Shown piece after piece: positions 33,590 through 44,974 of a stretch of DNA of 64,000 bases (position 1 is its first letter; the number at the start of each line of letters is the position of its first letter). The notes beneath the pieces were generated by a model. It saw only the letters and a list, made by a program, of their open reading frames with translations, was not told where the DNA came from and did no database searches. This DNA is from Sarocladium kiliense. Taxonomy: Eukaryota; Ascomycota; Sordariomycetes; Hypocreales; Sarocladiaceae. The stretch lies in NCBI GenBank assembly GCA_030734395.1, contig JAUZTG010000029.1, positions 4,340,001-4,404,000 of the forward strand. The letters are read 5' to 3'. Both the position numbers and the translations under genes were made by a program.

Positions 33590-35500
33590 TTAAAGATCAT
33601 CACGGTTCAGGTCTGGTAATGCAATTTTCCAGGTCCGCGGCGTCAACGGGAGACCGACCCAGAACTGCCACAGCCGCTTTGTCTCTACCTTCAAAACGCT
33701 CCATCTGTGGATGTGTGAGTCAGCAAATTGTCTCGGGTCTCATGGTATGTCCAAAGAGTTGTGCATCAAACTTACAGGGCTCCAGGGATATTCAGCCAGC
33801 TCCTCAAAACCACCTTGAATGCAAGAAGGACCTTCCCGAATTCGTGTCCGAAGATATCTTTGATCGGTGCATTTTCCAGCTTCGTCTGCCTCATCCTGAT
33901 GAATTCCTTCAACACATCATCCTCATCGTCCTTCTCTTCCTCAGCCGCATCCTCCGGCCATCCATCCTCCTCGCTTTCCTGTACAACTTCTTCAGGACCT
34001 TGACCTTCGACCATTGTCCTGAACTTGCCGATGGCGTTGAGAGAGTTGGACAGCCTCGCGTAGGTGTTGAACAGAGCCACGATCTCCGACCTTCTAAGCG
34101 GAGGAAGTTCGACGTCGTCTTTGTTGTTGTCGAACTCGAAGAGGACCTTCAGCGCGGTGCCGTATCCGTTTGTTTGCACCTTGCCCCAAAGACGGCACTT
34201 GTCGCATCCGACGCAGTCCATCATCCGGCTCACATTACGGAATCGGTTGCGGAAGTCTTCCTTCAGAGATGGGCCCTCGCCGTTGACAAACATGAGGCTC
34301 TCGTCCAGAGTCTGAGGAACACTAGCGGCTCGCTCCGTCACCTCAAGAACCTTAGCTCGCGTCGCCGCATCCTCAGAGGGATCGCCCGTGCAAAATGTGT
34401 AGTCAGGCTTCTGTAAATACGGACCAAGCTTGGCGATAGCGCGAGTGACGAGCGCATAGTTGAAGTATAGGTTGCTGATACGCTCAGGGTGGTCATGCAG
34501 CCTGGACTTGTAGCATGCCACGTTGGGCTGCCACTCACCCGTGCTCTGGTTCAGGAAGTCCCAGCAAAGATGCGCGCTGATACTCGCGTGCATTCCCGAG
34601 ATAACCCTGTAGAACACCCTCTTCTCGAGACACTCATCCTCGCCCTCGTACGCCGTGTTGGGAACAAATACCTCTTTCTTCTCCTCCTTGCCCCATTGTT
34701 GCAGCTGCGCATGCCGACCTGCGGCGCTGAGAATCTGCTTGAAGTCTTGTTGAGCCGGACCAGGCGGCCAGTTGGAGGAGGATTGGCCAAGGTTGGCCGA
34801 GTGTGGGAATGAACTCTTTGCGAAGCAGTTCTCGCTGTAGATGGCGTTCCAGACCTGCCATGCGCCCTCGCCGCTGTATCCTGTAAAGCGCTCGGGGTTC
34901 TGCGTCAAGCTGACGTAGTCGCCCTTTGCGGCATCGTTCTCATCCTCAGGAACACAGTAGTCCCGGTCATCGCACTCGTCGTCGTATTCAACCACACAGC
35001 TCTCTCCAACATCATCACCCAGCTCGCCCTGGAGCGGTCGGTCGGGGTGCTGACTCCTCGCCTTCTTCCCTGGGTGTTTCGCGCGAGGACCACTGAGCTT
35101 GCTAAGCTCTTTTGCGCGCCAAACCTCGGGAACGTCGTCCTCGTTGTCGAGTGTCTCGACAGCGCAGCCAATGTTGGAGCAGAAGCCGTTCTCTTCGTCC
35201 CAGAATGGACACTTCTTGTTAAAAAGGTTCAGGCGATAGTGGGAGAAGTAGTCGGTTGTACGAGTGAGGTCATCGACGGCCGGCTTGATTTTTGCGTTGA
35301 GTCGTTCGAGAGTAGCATAGGAGGCGCAGGCATCGTCAACGATGGATTTCGAGGAGATCTGGAAGAGCGTTAGCGCAACATCACCCTAACAAATGGCAGC
35401 AAAGAAGACTGACCGGACAGGAGTCCGTCTTCTGGTTGCTGCTTGCACAAGATGCTGCTGGCGCCAGCAAGGCGAAGACTGAAAGGTAGAAGTGTTTCAT
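33590..35500 (-). CDS. ERO1: Endoplasmic reticulum oxidoreductin Ero1, three exons
   Basis: Exons 35500-35414, 35358-33776 and 33704-33590 encode 594 residues, near the yeast length of 563. A signal peptide (MKHFYLSVFALLAPAASC) targets the ER lumen. The shuttle cysteines lie in the acidic loop with CDDRDYC. The active-site CxxCxxC appears as CVGCDKC followed by RLWGKVQTNGYGTALKVL, the FAD-proximal core. Ero1 is the flavoenzyme that reoxidises protein disulfide isomerase, passing electrons to oxygen. The last exon is short (38 codons including the stop), aromatic and basic (KRLWQFWVGLPL), and may be a membrane-retention tail. The stop-proximal introns have canonical GTCAGT and GTAAGT donors. 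No regulatory element of unfolded-protein-response type was identified. Confidence 0.93.
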
Positions 35501-37613
35501 GGCGGAGTTTGCGAGTTGCCACGATTCAAGGCGAAGAAGCGCCAGAGAGAGAAGCTGTTGGAAAGCCCAGTGCAGATCGAGAAAAAGCCCAGTACGCTAT
35601 AAGCTTAGGCACGAATCTCGATTGATGTCGTGAAGAATGCAAGAACAGAAAACAGAGAAGAAATGGTGTTCGGTCCTGTCTCAAGTTCCGCCGGGCAGAA
35701 TGTTTCAATCGGAGCAGGCGGGTCGTCGGAGGTGCGGTGCGGGTGCGATAAAGAGGCTTATCAAGCAACAAGTGTAGCGCAGCGCAGTCCAGTCCAAGTG
35801 CCGCTGCTGGGGGACACGTTGCGTCACAGTGATCGACGAAGGGTCTGTCAGCAGTGCCGTCCGCAGCTGCACCACGATGAGACAAGGAGGATTCAGGATT
35901 CCTGCTCTCCGACTTGGCTGGCTTTAACAATGACGAAAAAGAACGATCCGGTCCAACGGTCAGAGCGGGTTGACTTTAAGAATGCAAAGAGGTAAGAAAG
36001 TTCCGAGCTGAAGAAAGGTTATTGTCGTTTAGCGTTGAGAAGATGCCAACGTGGCGGTTGTCCAGACTCTTGGACTCAAGTCCGTCCCTCCGTCCGTCTG
36101 CTCTGTTCCTGCAAGGTACCTTGGTCAAAGAGACAGGGAACCAGATCGCGTAGGTCGCATTGCGTTGCATTGCATACAGTGCACGCAGCGGAGTTTGGAC
36201 CTCCTTTTGACTCTTTTTATTCAGGTGCCTCGTTCGGGATGCCTCAATTAATTATTGACGTTTTCAGGTGTCAATCAGTCAATGCCATACCTATCCCATC
36301 AGATGGCCCAGTGGTCACATCAGAGTCGCATGATAACCTGGCTTCCAGCCTGTGATTATACGAGGTCCCTCTATGCACAGTACGAACAACTTACCTAGGT
36401 GTAAAGTCCAGGTGTCATCATCGCCACCGCACAGCACAACATCGCACAGCCCGGGGCGGCATCGCACGTTGCAAATCCATTCCTGCATCCCGATCCTCTA
36501 AGCCTCAACCAATCCTGTTGTATTCTACACAATCCAATCCTTGTCCTGCTCTGGGTCCAGAGTTGATCGCCCCATCCATCCATGCCATCAGCTCCCAAGC
36601 CACAAGGAAAGGCGAGCAGGCTGGCATTGTATTTCCGCCATCATCCTGAGGTAAAGAGTGGCGTGGTGCCTCTGCTCGGATCATCGCCATCTGCTCTCCC
36701 CTTCACCTCGCATAGAGCTGAATTCCATATTGGGATTCCACCTCATCACTTTTGGACCGTGTCCTTTTAGAAATATCTCAGCTCAGACTTCGTTACACAA
36801 TTCACCTTTCGCGAGTCTGTGCAAAACGATAACCTCGACTTATTCTCATGTTCGCGCAGGCTATCTGCCTAGTCATTGTCTAGACCACCGCCGACGCGCG
36901 CCAAGTTACAAGGGCATTCCAGTCAACACGAGTCTAGGCCATCCTCAAAACCCCCTCCAGTGCAGTCTGTTGCGACTCGGCGTGCGATCATGGCCACCAG
37001 AATACTCATCACAGAGCAGATTCAGAGTTGATAAACTACCACCGGCGATGGCAGGCCTGCATTAGTGCATGTTGCTCATATTGCTATATAACTCGATCCT
37101 ATACACTACCAACGCCGATCCCATCTACAGCTCCAAACCTGCCACAACTACTGCCACTTCGACAGAGTACAACTGGTCCTCACGCTCCAGTGGGGATGGC
37201 CATCCAGTCCTGAAAGCAGCTGTCATTGCCATGCACTCCTCCAGCCAATTTCTCGTTACCGTTCCTTCTTCATGACGCATTAGGATCAGTGTATAGCTTC
37301 TGCAGGCGATGCCGAACCATGTCGTTTCGCGATTGAACTCCGGGGTACCATTCCAGGGTCGCGTAAACATCTCTTTTCACATTCTCTTTCTTCTCCCTTC
37401 GTTCTCCTCTCTCCATGCGGTGCTTGTGCGTAAAACCGTCATGTCAAAGTCATCATTGTATCGGCAACAGAAAAATCAGATTGTTTTCGTCGATTTGCAG
37501 CGCGAGGCTGGCGCTCTCTTCTTCATGGAGCAGCCGTCCCAGGAACGCGTCGAGAGCGGCGGCGGAGTATCGTACAGTAGTATTTTATTTCTTCAAGAAG
37601 CGCCTCGGGCCTC
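35501..37613. other. Intergenic, about 2.1 kb
   Basis: The region lies between the Ero1 start and the Cks1 stop. Short frames here lack domains or consistent splicing. It should contain the Ero1 promoter. An ncRNA cannot be excluded by eye. Confidence 0.4.
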
Positions 37614-38137
37614 TCACTGCGGCGGCTGATAGTTAAGCGGACGCCTGGTCAAGTCAGCAGGCAGTCTCCAAGAGTGTTACGAGTAGGGGCCATACTTGAA
37701 AAGCAGAATGTGTGGCTCCGGCTCATGCACCTCGTAATGTTCCCAACCCAAGCTCTGCCGGTTGTTAGCTCAGCGCCTTGCGTTTTCTCGCGTTCTCTCA
37801 GGGCACCAGACGCACCTGTGTGATGCCAATAGCTCGCCACTCCTCCTCCCACAGAAGCTTGAGAGTCCCCTTGGCGCCGTCGAGGTAGTCTTTGGGAATT
37901 GCCTTGAGCATAGACTTAGGGAGCTGGACGTGACGGTACTCGTATTCGCCGTCCGAGTATCTACTCATTCATCATTCGTCAGTCTTCGATCGTGAAAATG
38001 GCGGTCAAGCTGAGGAGGGCGGGCAGGACTCACCTGGCGCTGTAGTGAATGGAGTCAATATACTCGTCCAAGCGGGCTCGCTCCGAATCGGAGAGGGGTC
38101 GAGGACGAGTGTTGCGTCGAGCCGTGTCGATATTCAT
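37614..38137 (-). CDS. CKS1: Cks1/Suc1 cyclin-dependent kinase regulatory subunit, four exons
   Basis: Exons 38137-38034, 37960-37816, 37754-37696 and 37644-37614 give 112 residues; no single long frame shows this gene. The conserved Cks core is complete: YSDGEYEYRHVQLPK, the GTLKLLWEEEWR phosphate-binding strand, ITQSLGWEHYEVHEPEPH with the HxPEPH hinge, and ILLFKRPLNY at the end. Cks proteins bind Cdk1 and phosphorylated substrates, promoting multisite phosphorylation in the cell cycle. All three introns are 51-73 nt; one donor is GTGCGT, which is unusual but keeps the family frame. The 35-residue N-terminal extension before the core is Arg-rich and variable in fungi. Confidence 0.95.
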
Positions 38138-39188
38138 GGCTGCTGTACGTGATGGTATGAATGTCCAGCTCGGTCGAGAGTGGTAATCGGCAAGGGGGGT
38201 TCGGAATCGCAGAGATTTGCCCGCACAAGGTCGTGGAGAAACTGTGCAAGGTCGAGGGCACGCGAGGCTGGTGACAGCGGGGGTCCTTGCCGGCGGGGCG
38301 TGGAGTCGGTGGCCGAGCACGGTTCGCGTCGGTGAAGGTTGGGTGAAGAGTTGCAGTGAGAGAACAGATGCAAGCTTGACACGGAGCTTGAACCTGGTTG
38401 TGCCACTAAACAGCAGCAGGGCAAAGCAAGAGCCAGAACTAGGCAATGAGTGAGGCAGGTTCAGGATGAGGGGGAAGAAGAAGAACACAGAAGAAGCTTG
38501 GATGGAGTCGCGGGGCAGAGGGAATCAACCTCACACGGTGGGACACTGGTTGATGTTTGGCTGGCGGTGGCCGGGAAAAGCGGGCGACAGGCGGTAAACA
38601 AAAACGTTGCCGTTTTTGGTGGAGCCGGTGGTGGATGTGGATAGCGCGCTGGTAAACAGTCGAACGTCGAAATCCACTTCATCGAGAGAGAACAGGGGTC
38701 TCATGACACTTTGCATCAGGGTCTGCCAAGGTTGATATTTATAAGATGAGACTGCCGTCTGCATTGAAAAGGAGTGATGGCAACAGCAGAGATTCGTGTC
38801 GTCAGGGGATCATCATCTGACTGTAACGAACAGTCACACCGTTTCAAACTGGAATGACTTGCTTCCTTCTGACCTTGAGGTGATCCGTGGCTGCCTCAAC
38901 TGAAGACGGCCCATGTCCCCAGAAACGGCACGTGGCCCGAGGTTTGTCCTCTTCACACTTCCTGAGGTAATTTCCATTCAAGGAAGGGGTGAGCGTTGCC
39001 AGCGTTGCCAGTGTTTAGCAGGTGCGTATACTGAAGACAGCTCCGAGAAGGAAGGCACAGCCGAAGCACGTGACGTCCCTCAATACAATCGACATGTCTC
39101 ATTTTTCTCGTAACATCATCAGGCTTGCCTATATCAATGCCCTAGCATGTACTTATTGTCATCTTCCCTCTTCTTAGATCAACCAGGT
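38138..39188. other. Cks1 promoter region
   Basis: About 1 kb lies between the Cks1 start and the Usb1 stop. No gene is supported. Confidence 0.45.
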
Positions 39189-40279
39189 TCACCTCTCGAA
39201 CAAGGACCACGTCCCATCCACACTCGCTGCCGGCGTCAGTGGCACATGGTTCACCACGTTGCCAATCTTGGCTTTGACTCCGTTGACCTCGATGATCCAA
39301 TCCCTCAGAGACGCGAACTTCTTTCCGCGGAATACATACAGTGCTTTGAGTGAGATCTGCTCGTCTGCCGGCAGGTTCATTGCCCACCCAATGGACACAT
39401 GAAATGCAGTGCCGACAGGTTCCTTCCGCGTCCGCTGGTACAGCGCGGGCTGCCTGAATCCAGTCACAACCGTGTTGCACCGATTTAGAAGAGTCATGAG
39501 CTCTGGGTTCGGTGCTATGCGGTCGTCATGAGTCGAATTGCTCGTCACGCGCAAGATCAAGAAAGTGCGATCTGAGTCCGGTGATCGGTACCAAGCCAAA
39601 CCTCGAGGACTGACCGTGAAAGAGTCGAGACTTGTGGCACGGAGTTTGACCGTGATCTGATCCAGAAACTCGTCCTTGTCATTCGTTGACAAGGTGATAG
39701 GGCGGGACAGGCTGATGTGCAAGGGCTGCGCAGTACCCAGGTCGCTTGACAGCAGGCTGTGTAACTTGATCTCCTTGTCAGTCTCAGCAATGACATCTTC
39801 CATGAGTTGGGTCAGCATTTCGTGTTGGGCCTTGTTCGGACGCCCTGCAGGAAAATCCATCAGCCTTGGTCTCCGGGAGAAAAGGGGCGCCTCCGTCACA
39901 GTCAGATCGTACACTCGATATAAAGGTGGGACGGCCATTGCCCCGCAACGTGAGGAGTCTGTCTCTTTCTGCCCTGGTGCAGAGATGGGTCGTCGACGAC
40001 GCTATGCCGGACATTGGAGGCGTACAGATCGTGGAATGAATCTGGCAGCGGCGGCATGTCTGATGTCGCCGTTGAGGCAGGTCCCACTGCCCGGCCATGA
40101 TCTACGCCGTCGGTGTCCCTGTGGTCCGTTACAGTGCTGTCTGTTCTCGTTGAAATCTTGCGCCTATCTGTTGGCGGTCGCGGGGCATCTTTACGGCGCT
40201 TGGCCGGAGGGGAATCCGTCTCGGTATCTGCGGCTTCGGAGGCGGTGGAAGATGAGGACGAGTAGTCGACAAGAGCCAT
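39189..40279 (-). CDS. USB1: U6 snRNA 3'-exonuclease Usb1 (2H phosphodiesterase), two exons
   Basis: Exons 40279-39913 and 39844-39189 join over a 68-nt intron, giving 340 residues. The join recreates LYIEWRPNKAQHE, the family's entry to the catalytic fold. The two catalytic HxS motifs are LHISLSRP and FHVSIGW, as in all 2H phosphoesterases of this type. Usb1 trims the uridine tail of U6 snRNA and leaves a 2',3'-cyclic or 3' phosphate, protecting the RNA in the nucleus. The start was placed at MALVDYSSSS, the usual fungal beginning. The same frame stays open for another 154 codons upstream, but that portion has no family support. The donor GTACGA is non-consensus. Confidence 0.9.
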
Positions 40280-42148
40280 GACTGCCGTGAAGGGCCCGAT
40301 TCGGAGGCGGAGGCGGCACCTCGGAGGCTTGGTCACGGCCTTGGACGAGGCCCAGGTCGAGAGCCCGAAGCCGAGTGGGGAGCTGTTCCTCTTCGAGGCA
40401 GATTCTAGCGCTGCATCCTCCAGGACCGTAAGTGAGAGAAACGGACAACGATGGTGACTGGTGAGAGGCAGCCCCGGCGCTGCGTGTTCTGCGCTCGTTA
40501 AGCCCGGTCCTCCCTGAAGCTCATGAAAGCTTGAGACGGAGGAACAAAGAAAGAAAAGAATGGGCGTTCTGGAAAGGGCGAAGGAACGGGCAGACAGAAG
40601 AAAAGTGCTGTTGCTGGGCTCGCGGGTAGGTAAGGTGTGGAGAGAGACTTGGTGCGGCGGGATCGAGATCGTGGCTTCGTGAAGGTGGTGAGCCTCCCTC
40701 AATAATTCACACCCAATATCCCAAGGGCCTACACACCGCAACGCGGCTGAAGCTTGATTGTGGGTGTTTCACCGCGAAGGATGGCTCAAGCTTGTTGGGA
40801 TAAAGTCTTCGGGACCTTGGAAATGTTTTGGAACTGGTCAATGAAGTTGTTTGGACAATTGTGATTGGTGCGGACTGCAGTCCGACACGAGACAGCAGAA
40901 GGACCCTTGGAACAAGAAGAGGGGCTCAAGACCCTTGGGATCGAGAGTTTGCTGTGTGCATCGCGAGATGAGGGGCTTTAAAGTGCTGCCCTGGATTTGA
41001 CTGGCAGAAGAGGGCTGATTGGGTGGGCGGGCCGAGGATGGGCTGACATGCTAAGCTACATCGCGAGTCGTGGTGAAGGGAAGAGCAGGGTACCAGGCAG
41101 TTTAGATCTACAGATCGTCGGGCTTGGGCAATTGAGACAATCTGAAGAGGAATTCACGCTATGAATGAGATGCAGCATGGTGGTACACAGTGCAAAGTTC
41201 TCGCAGCTCTATCTGAAAGGGCTTCACCTTCAATTGGGTCGAAGGAGCCGCTGGTTTTGCTGGTTTTGTTTACAGAGCAAACGAGCGATGACGACAGAGG
41301 GCTATGACGACATTGGCCGGGATTTGAGTTAAGAATGGCTCAGTCGTCATGTGCAAATGACTCAGCCGACAAGTTTGGGTGAAGATTTGAGGCTTGAAGT
41401 AAGTAAATGGATTAGGATCAGATAGACGCATGTTATGTCCTAGGGGAAAATTCCCGAGATAACTGCAAGCTATGGGGACTGGCGTAAATGTGGCTGGAAA
41501 GGTAACAAACTGATGGGTGTAGTCAAGCTCGATCTAAAGCAGGTGAATTAGGGTACATGATCCTAGGCGCATGCCTACCGGGATCATGGATCATCGGGGC
41601 TAGGTAGGTCCCTCGCGACTGAACACATGGCTACCCTGCACCTAATTACACGTGGAAAGGAGCTGATGATATGTTTCTCCTGACCCATGAGAATTGTTAC
41701 ATGTAAAGATCTTTTTGAACCTTATCTTTCCCCTTCTAGTCATGGTGATTCTGATATCTCTCTTTAACACATTTATGTAAAAACTACATGGTGGTTTGAG
41801 TTAGGAGACAATCCTGGTGTTGTAGTTGGATTTTCAACCCTCATTATTATCATCAGGTTTGAGTCCAACACGACAAAGTCGCTCAACAATCCCAATTCAA
41901 CGCTGGAGCGAGACTATGTAACGTAGAATCCGGACTTTCTGACCTTACTGCCATAATTGGGAGAGAGGACTTCGAGCAGGGCACCACCGAGTCAGCCACG
42001 CAAAGAGATGCATGCTTCCACTGACAATGGGAGCCGTCTTGGTTCGGATTCATGTTGATGTACGAAGGCATAAAATTCAATGAAAGGTCGTAGCAAAGCT
42101 CATATACAATAATCGAGAGAAATAGCATCATCGCATCATACAATAGCT
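40280..42148. other. Intergenic, about 1.9 kb
   Basis: This stretch lies between the Usb1 start and the receptor stop. It becomes AT-richer from 41640 onward. I find no gene, tRNA or repeat family. A frame open upstream of Usb1 extends to 40741 but looks non-coding. Confidence 0.45.
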
Positions 42149-43994
42149 TCACACTGCAGGCCGCACCTTTTGTTCTTTCTCCTCTGTAGTCCACTGCTGC
42201 AACTCATACTCCAACTGGCTGTTCACCGACGGTGAGCTCATGGTCTCATTTCCCCGAACCGAACGCGGTGCACCAGCCTCTCGCCAAGTGGAGCTCTCGA
42301 ACCGAGAAGAGTTCTGTAGTTTCTCGAAAGGACCTGCTGCTGGGAAGAGCTGCGAGTCTTTGCGAGGCCGGCTGGGCAGCTGGTCGGTATGGCGCGCTGC
42401 GCTAGTATTCCTGGTGCCATCTCGGGATTTGAGGGATGTAAGGAGGCCGGGAACTTTTCGGAAGAGAGGACGTAGGGTTGGGAGGCTGCCGCAGATGATG
42501 GCGCATGCGACTTCGATGATGGACCAGTTGACGACGTCGACATTGTCCCCTGTTAGTAGATTATAATCAGGAAGTGTTCTGAACCATTATTTTGAATATG
42601 AAAGCATCCACTCACAAGTTGCGTCAAGGGTATTGGCGAAAGAAACAATATACTTCAATCGCACCATACTTGTCACGCAAGCACTAGGGGAAGTGTCAGC
42701 ATCGGAGAATATCACCGAGGTACGGATAAAGGTTAACAAAGTCTTACAAAGAACCAACGCTGAACATCAGAACGAGAGCCACTCGCTTCTGCATCGTCAG
42801 TTGCAATTTGAAGACCTCCTTAATCGGCAGAGCGAAGATGACGATGTCTTCAATGATGCTGAAGATGGCTCCGGAAACCGTGATGGCCGTAACGTTCAAG
42901 CATTTTGCTGTGATCGATCTGTCCCACACAGCATGAACTGGCAAACATTGCAGGATGACGAGGAGCATGTAAATCGAGCCATGGCCAACGAGGAATACGC
43001 TGCAGATGATGATGGCGCGTTGGAGCCAGGCAGCGGGGAAGATACGGCCGAAGAGAACCAGGATTGAAACTTTGGCCGTTACTTGGACAAGGACGTAGAG
43101 AATTTGTGCGGTGTAGAAGAGCTGGGAGTTTCGTCAGCGACTGAGGTCCTACTGAGACCTTTGAGGGGCCACGTCAGTCTAGGAGATCGTACCTGGAATA
43201 TAGTCGGCGCATTCTCGGGCTTGACGTTCCAGTAATGCTTTCCGAATCCCAGTTGGGAGCCTGGTTGAATTAGTCTTCGCGAAGCTCCAAATCGTTGGCC
43301 CAAAAGCAGTCGAGTAACGCACCGGCAAGTTGGACTGAGCATAGCCCAACAAAGAAAACCGTCGAAATGATGGTCGTCCAGTCATCCCACCAGAGACGAT
43401 TCGACACGGTCCATCGGGCAATGCACCTCAGCACGACAATGACGACTGTTAAGGCGAGACATGCGATGATGGCCACCTTGACTTCCGTACTTCTCGATTC
43501 GATGGGGTACTCGGCACAAAGACCTCCAAGGAGAGTTGCTGCCTCTACAATGCACATTCATGAGTCATGTGGGCTTGGCACAATGCTTTGATTGTCGCAA
43601 GAGTGAGAATATCAGGGGGAACTCACGAGCCTGGTCGGCAAAAGGACAGGCGAGCTGAACGCATGATGAAAGGTCTGCTTGTAGAGTCTGGTTGGCGCAT
43701 ATGCAGTCGCTTGCAGCTTGAATTGATGTAAGGCTGCAACTTGCGCCGGATACTGCGTCGGCAAGGCATGGTCTCTGTTTCGCAGAACGAAGGACATCAA
43801 GTCAGCGAATACAGCTCTTGGGGCTTCTGTGATAGACAAGAGGGCCATTGATTCTTTCTAAGATCACAGGAGTAAATACTTACAGAGCATTCCGGAGTTG
43901 CCGATAGTAGGTCCAACACGCCCTGGGCGGCGACAGGTCGCCCCGACAACAACGCCAACGCCGCTGCCAGCAGCACGGTGGCGGGTATTTTCAT
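42149..43994 (-). CDS. CFEM-domain Pth11-type membrane receptor, seven exons
   Basis: Exons 43994-43884, 43774-43627, 43538-43323, 43260-43193, 43121-42748, 42683-42616 and 42549-42149 keep frame and give about 461 residues. A signal peptide (MKIPATVLLAAALALLSG) leads into an extracellular CFEM domain with the PxCxxxC start (TPECSRPCLADA), DCIC and CVQLAC, eight cysteines in order. Seven membrane spans of the fungal rhodopsin-like family follow, with RWTVSNRLWWDD after span 2, an FYTAQILYVL span and GSFACVTSMVRLKYIV. The cytoplasmic tail of about 130 residues is Ser/Arg-rich. This is the CFEM class of Pth11-related receptors, implicated in surface sensing in pathogens. The third-exon start could also be 43544, adding two residues. 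It is divergent from the GMC gene. Confidence 0.88.
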
Positions 43995-44974
43995 TCTGTT
44001 GAGCGTGTGCCGCGTGTATTCAACGAGCAACACAATGAATTCCCTTTTCTCTTCCCAAATCAAAAGCAAAGCAAGGGAAGAGAAGAGAAAGAAGGTTTGA
44101 GCAGAGGGACATCGACCAGGATGAAGGAGAATGGGAGGGGGTCATCAATGCACAGACAATGGCGAAAGGAGGGCTAGGATAAACAGCAGCTTTTCACATC
44201 TGACGACCCGCATAAGAGGGTTCATACGATTGCTTCAAGTTGGGAATGGTTTCAGTAAGCTGTTCGGACCACAGCCATTCCCACGTTGTTAAGCAGGGGT
44301 CCGTTCGCGGCTAGGGGTCTTAAGGTTTAGTACCTGGTGTCGAAACAGTACAAGACTATCGGATATATGTCAGGTGCTAATGGGTCTGGGTAGTTGTGGA
44401 ACTCGCTCTTAGGAAGATGGAGACCAGCAGGCAAACGTAGTGTCAAAGGGGCGGCCAATGCTCCACGATGCTGCATGTCCTTCTTGTGTAGTGCCTACTC
44501 TGAGCGGGTCATGACCGGGGCATTACCTTACGGCCCCCAGCTCGGTTATCACGAACCCCTTCCAGGCCCTGTCGGCACTGCCCGCGATTCTCCCCACCTG
44601 CCCTTTCAAGTGACATGTTTACTGCCGAGATGTGAATTGCGGTAGCATGGCGGAAAAGCAGGCCTTGTGCCTGGAACAAGGACCAGGGGTTATACGAGTC
44701 GACCAAGCCACAGTCGGCCCTGAACAAGCAGTATATCGGCTGGGAATTAATCATTCATGCAGAGCCACATGTGCCGAGCTTCGATAATCCTAGTTCATCG
44801 TGGCGAGGATATATATCTTGCCTCTTGTCAAGCGAATCCGGGGAGGGGGGAAGAAGAGAGAGAGATCACCGGCAGCCAGACCATCCCCCTTCCAAGGTAG
44901 TTCACTCGTTCGTCTGCCCCGGCCTTGCTTTTAGTGTTGCAACGAGCTGCTCTCCAGTTCGACACGGCCCCACC
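43995..44974. promoter_or_regulatory. Divergent promoter of the CFEM receptor and GMC oxidoreductase
   Basis: The region is 980 bp between two divergent starts. A TATA-like TATATATC lies near 44810, about 165 bp before the GMC start. A purine-rich run (GGGGAGGGGGGAAGAAGAG) follows at about 44839. No gene is supported inside. Confidence 0.45.

Noticed and set aside
39902..40741. Long Usb1 first exon beginning at 40741
   Set aside because: The family start MALVDYSSSS at 40279 is preferred; the upstream part has no family similarity. It is kept only as a low-interest finding.
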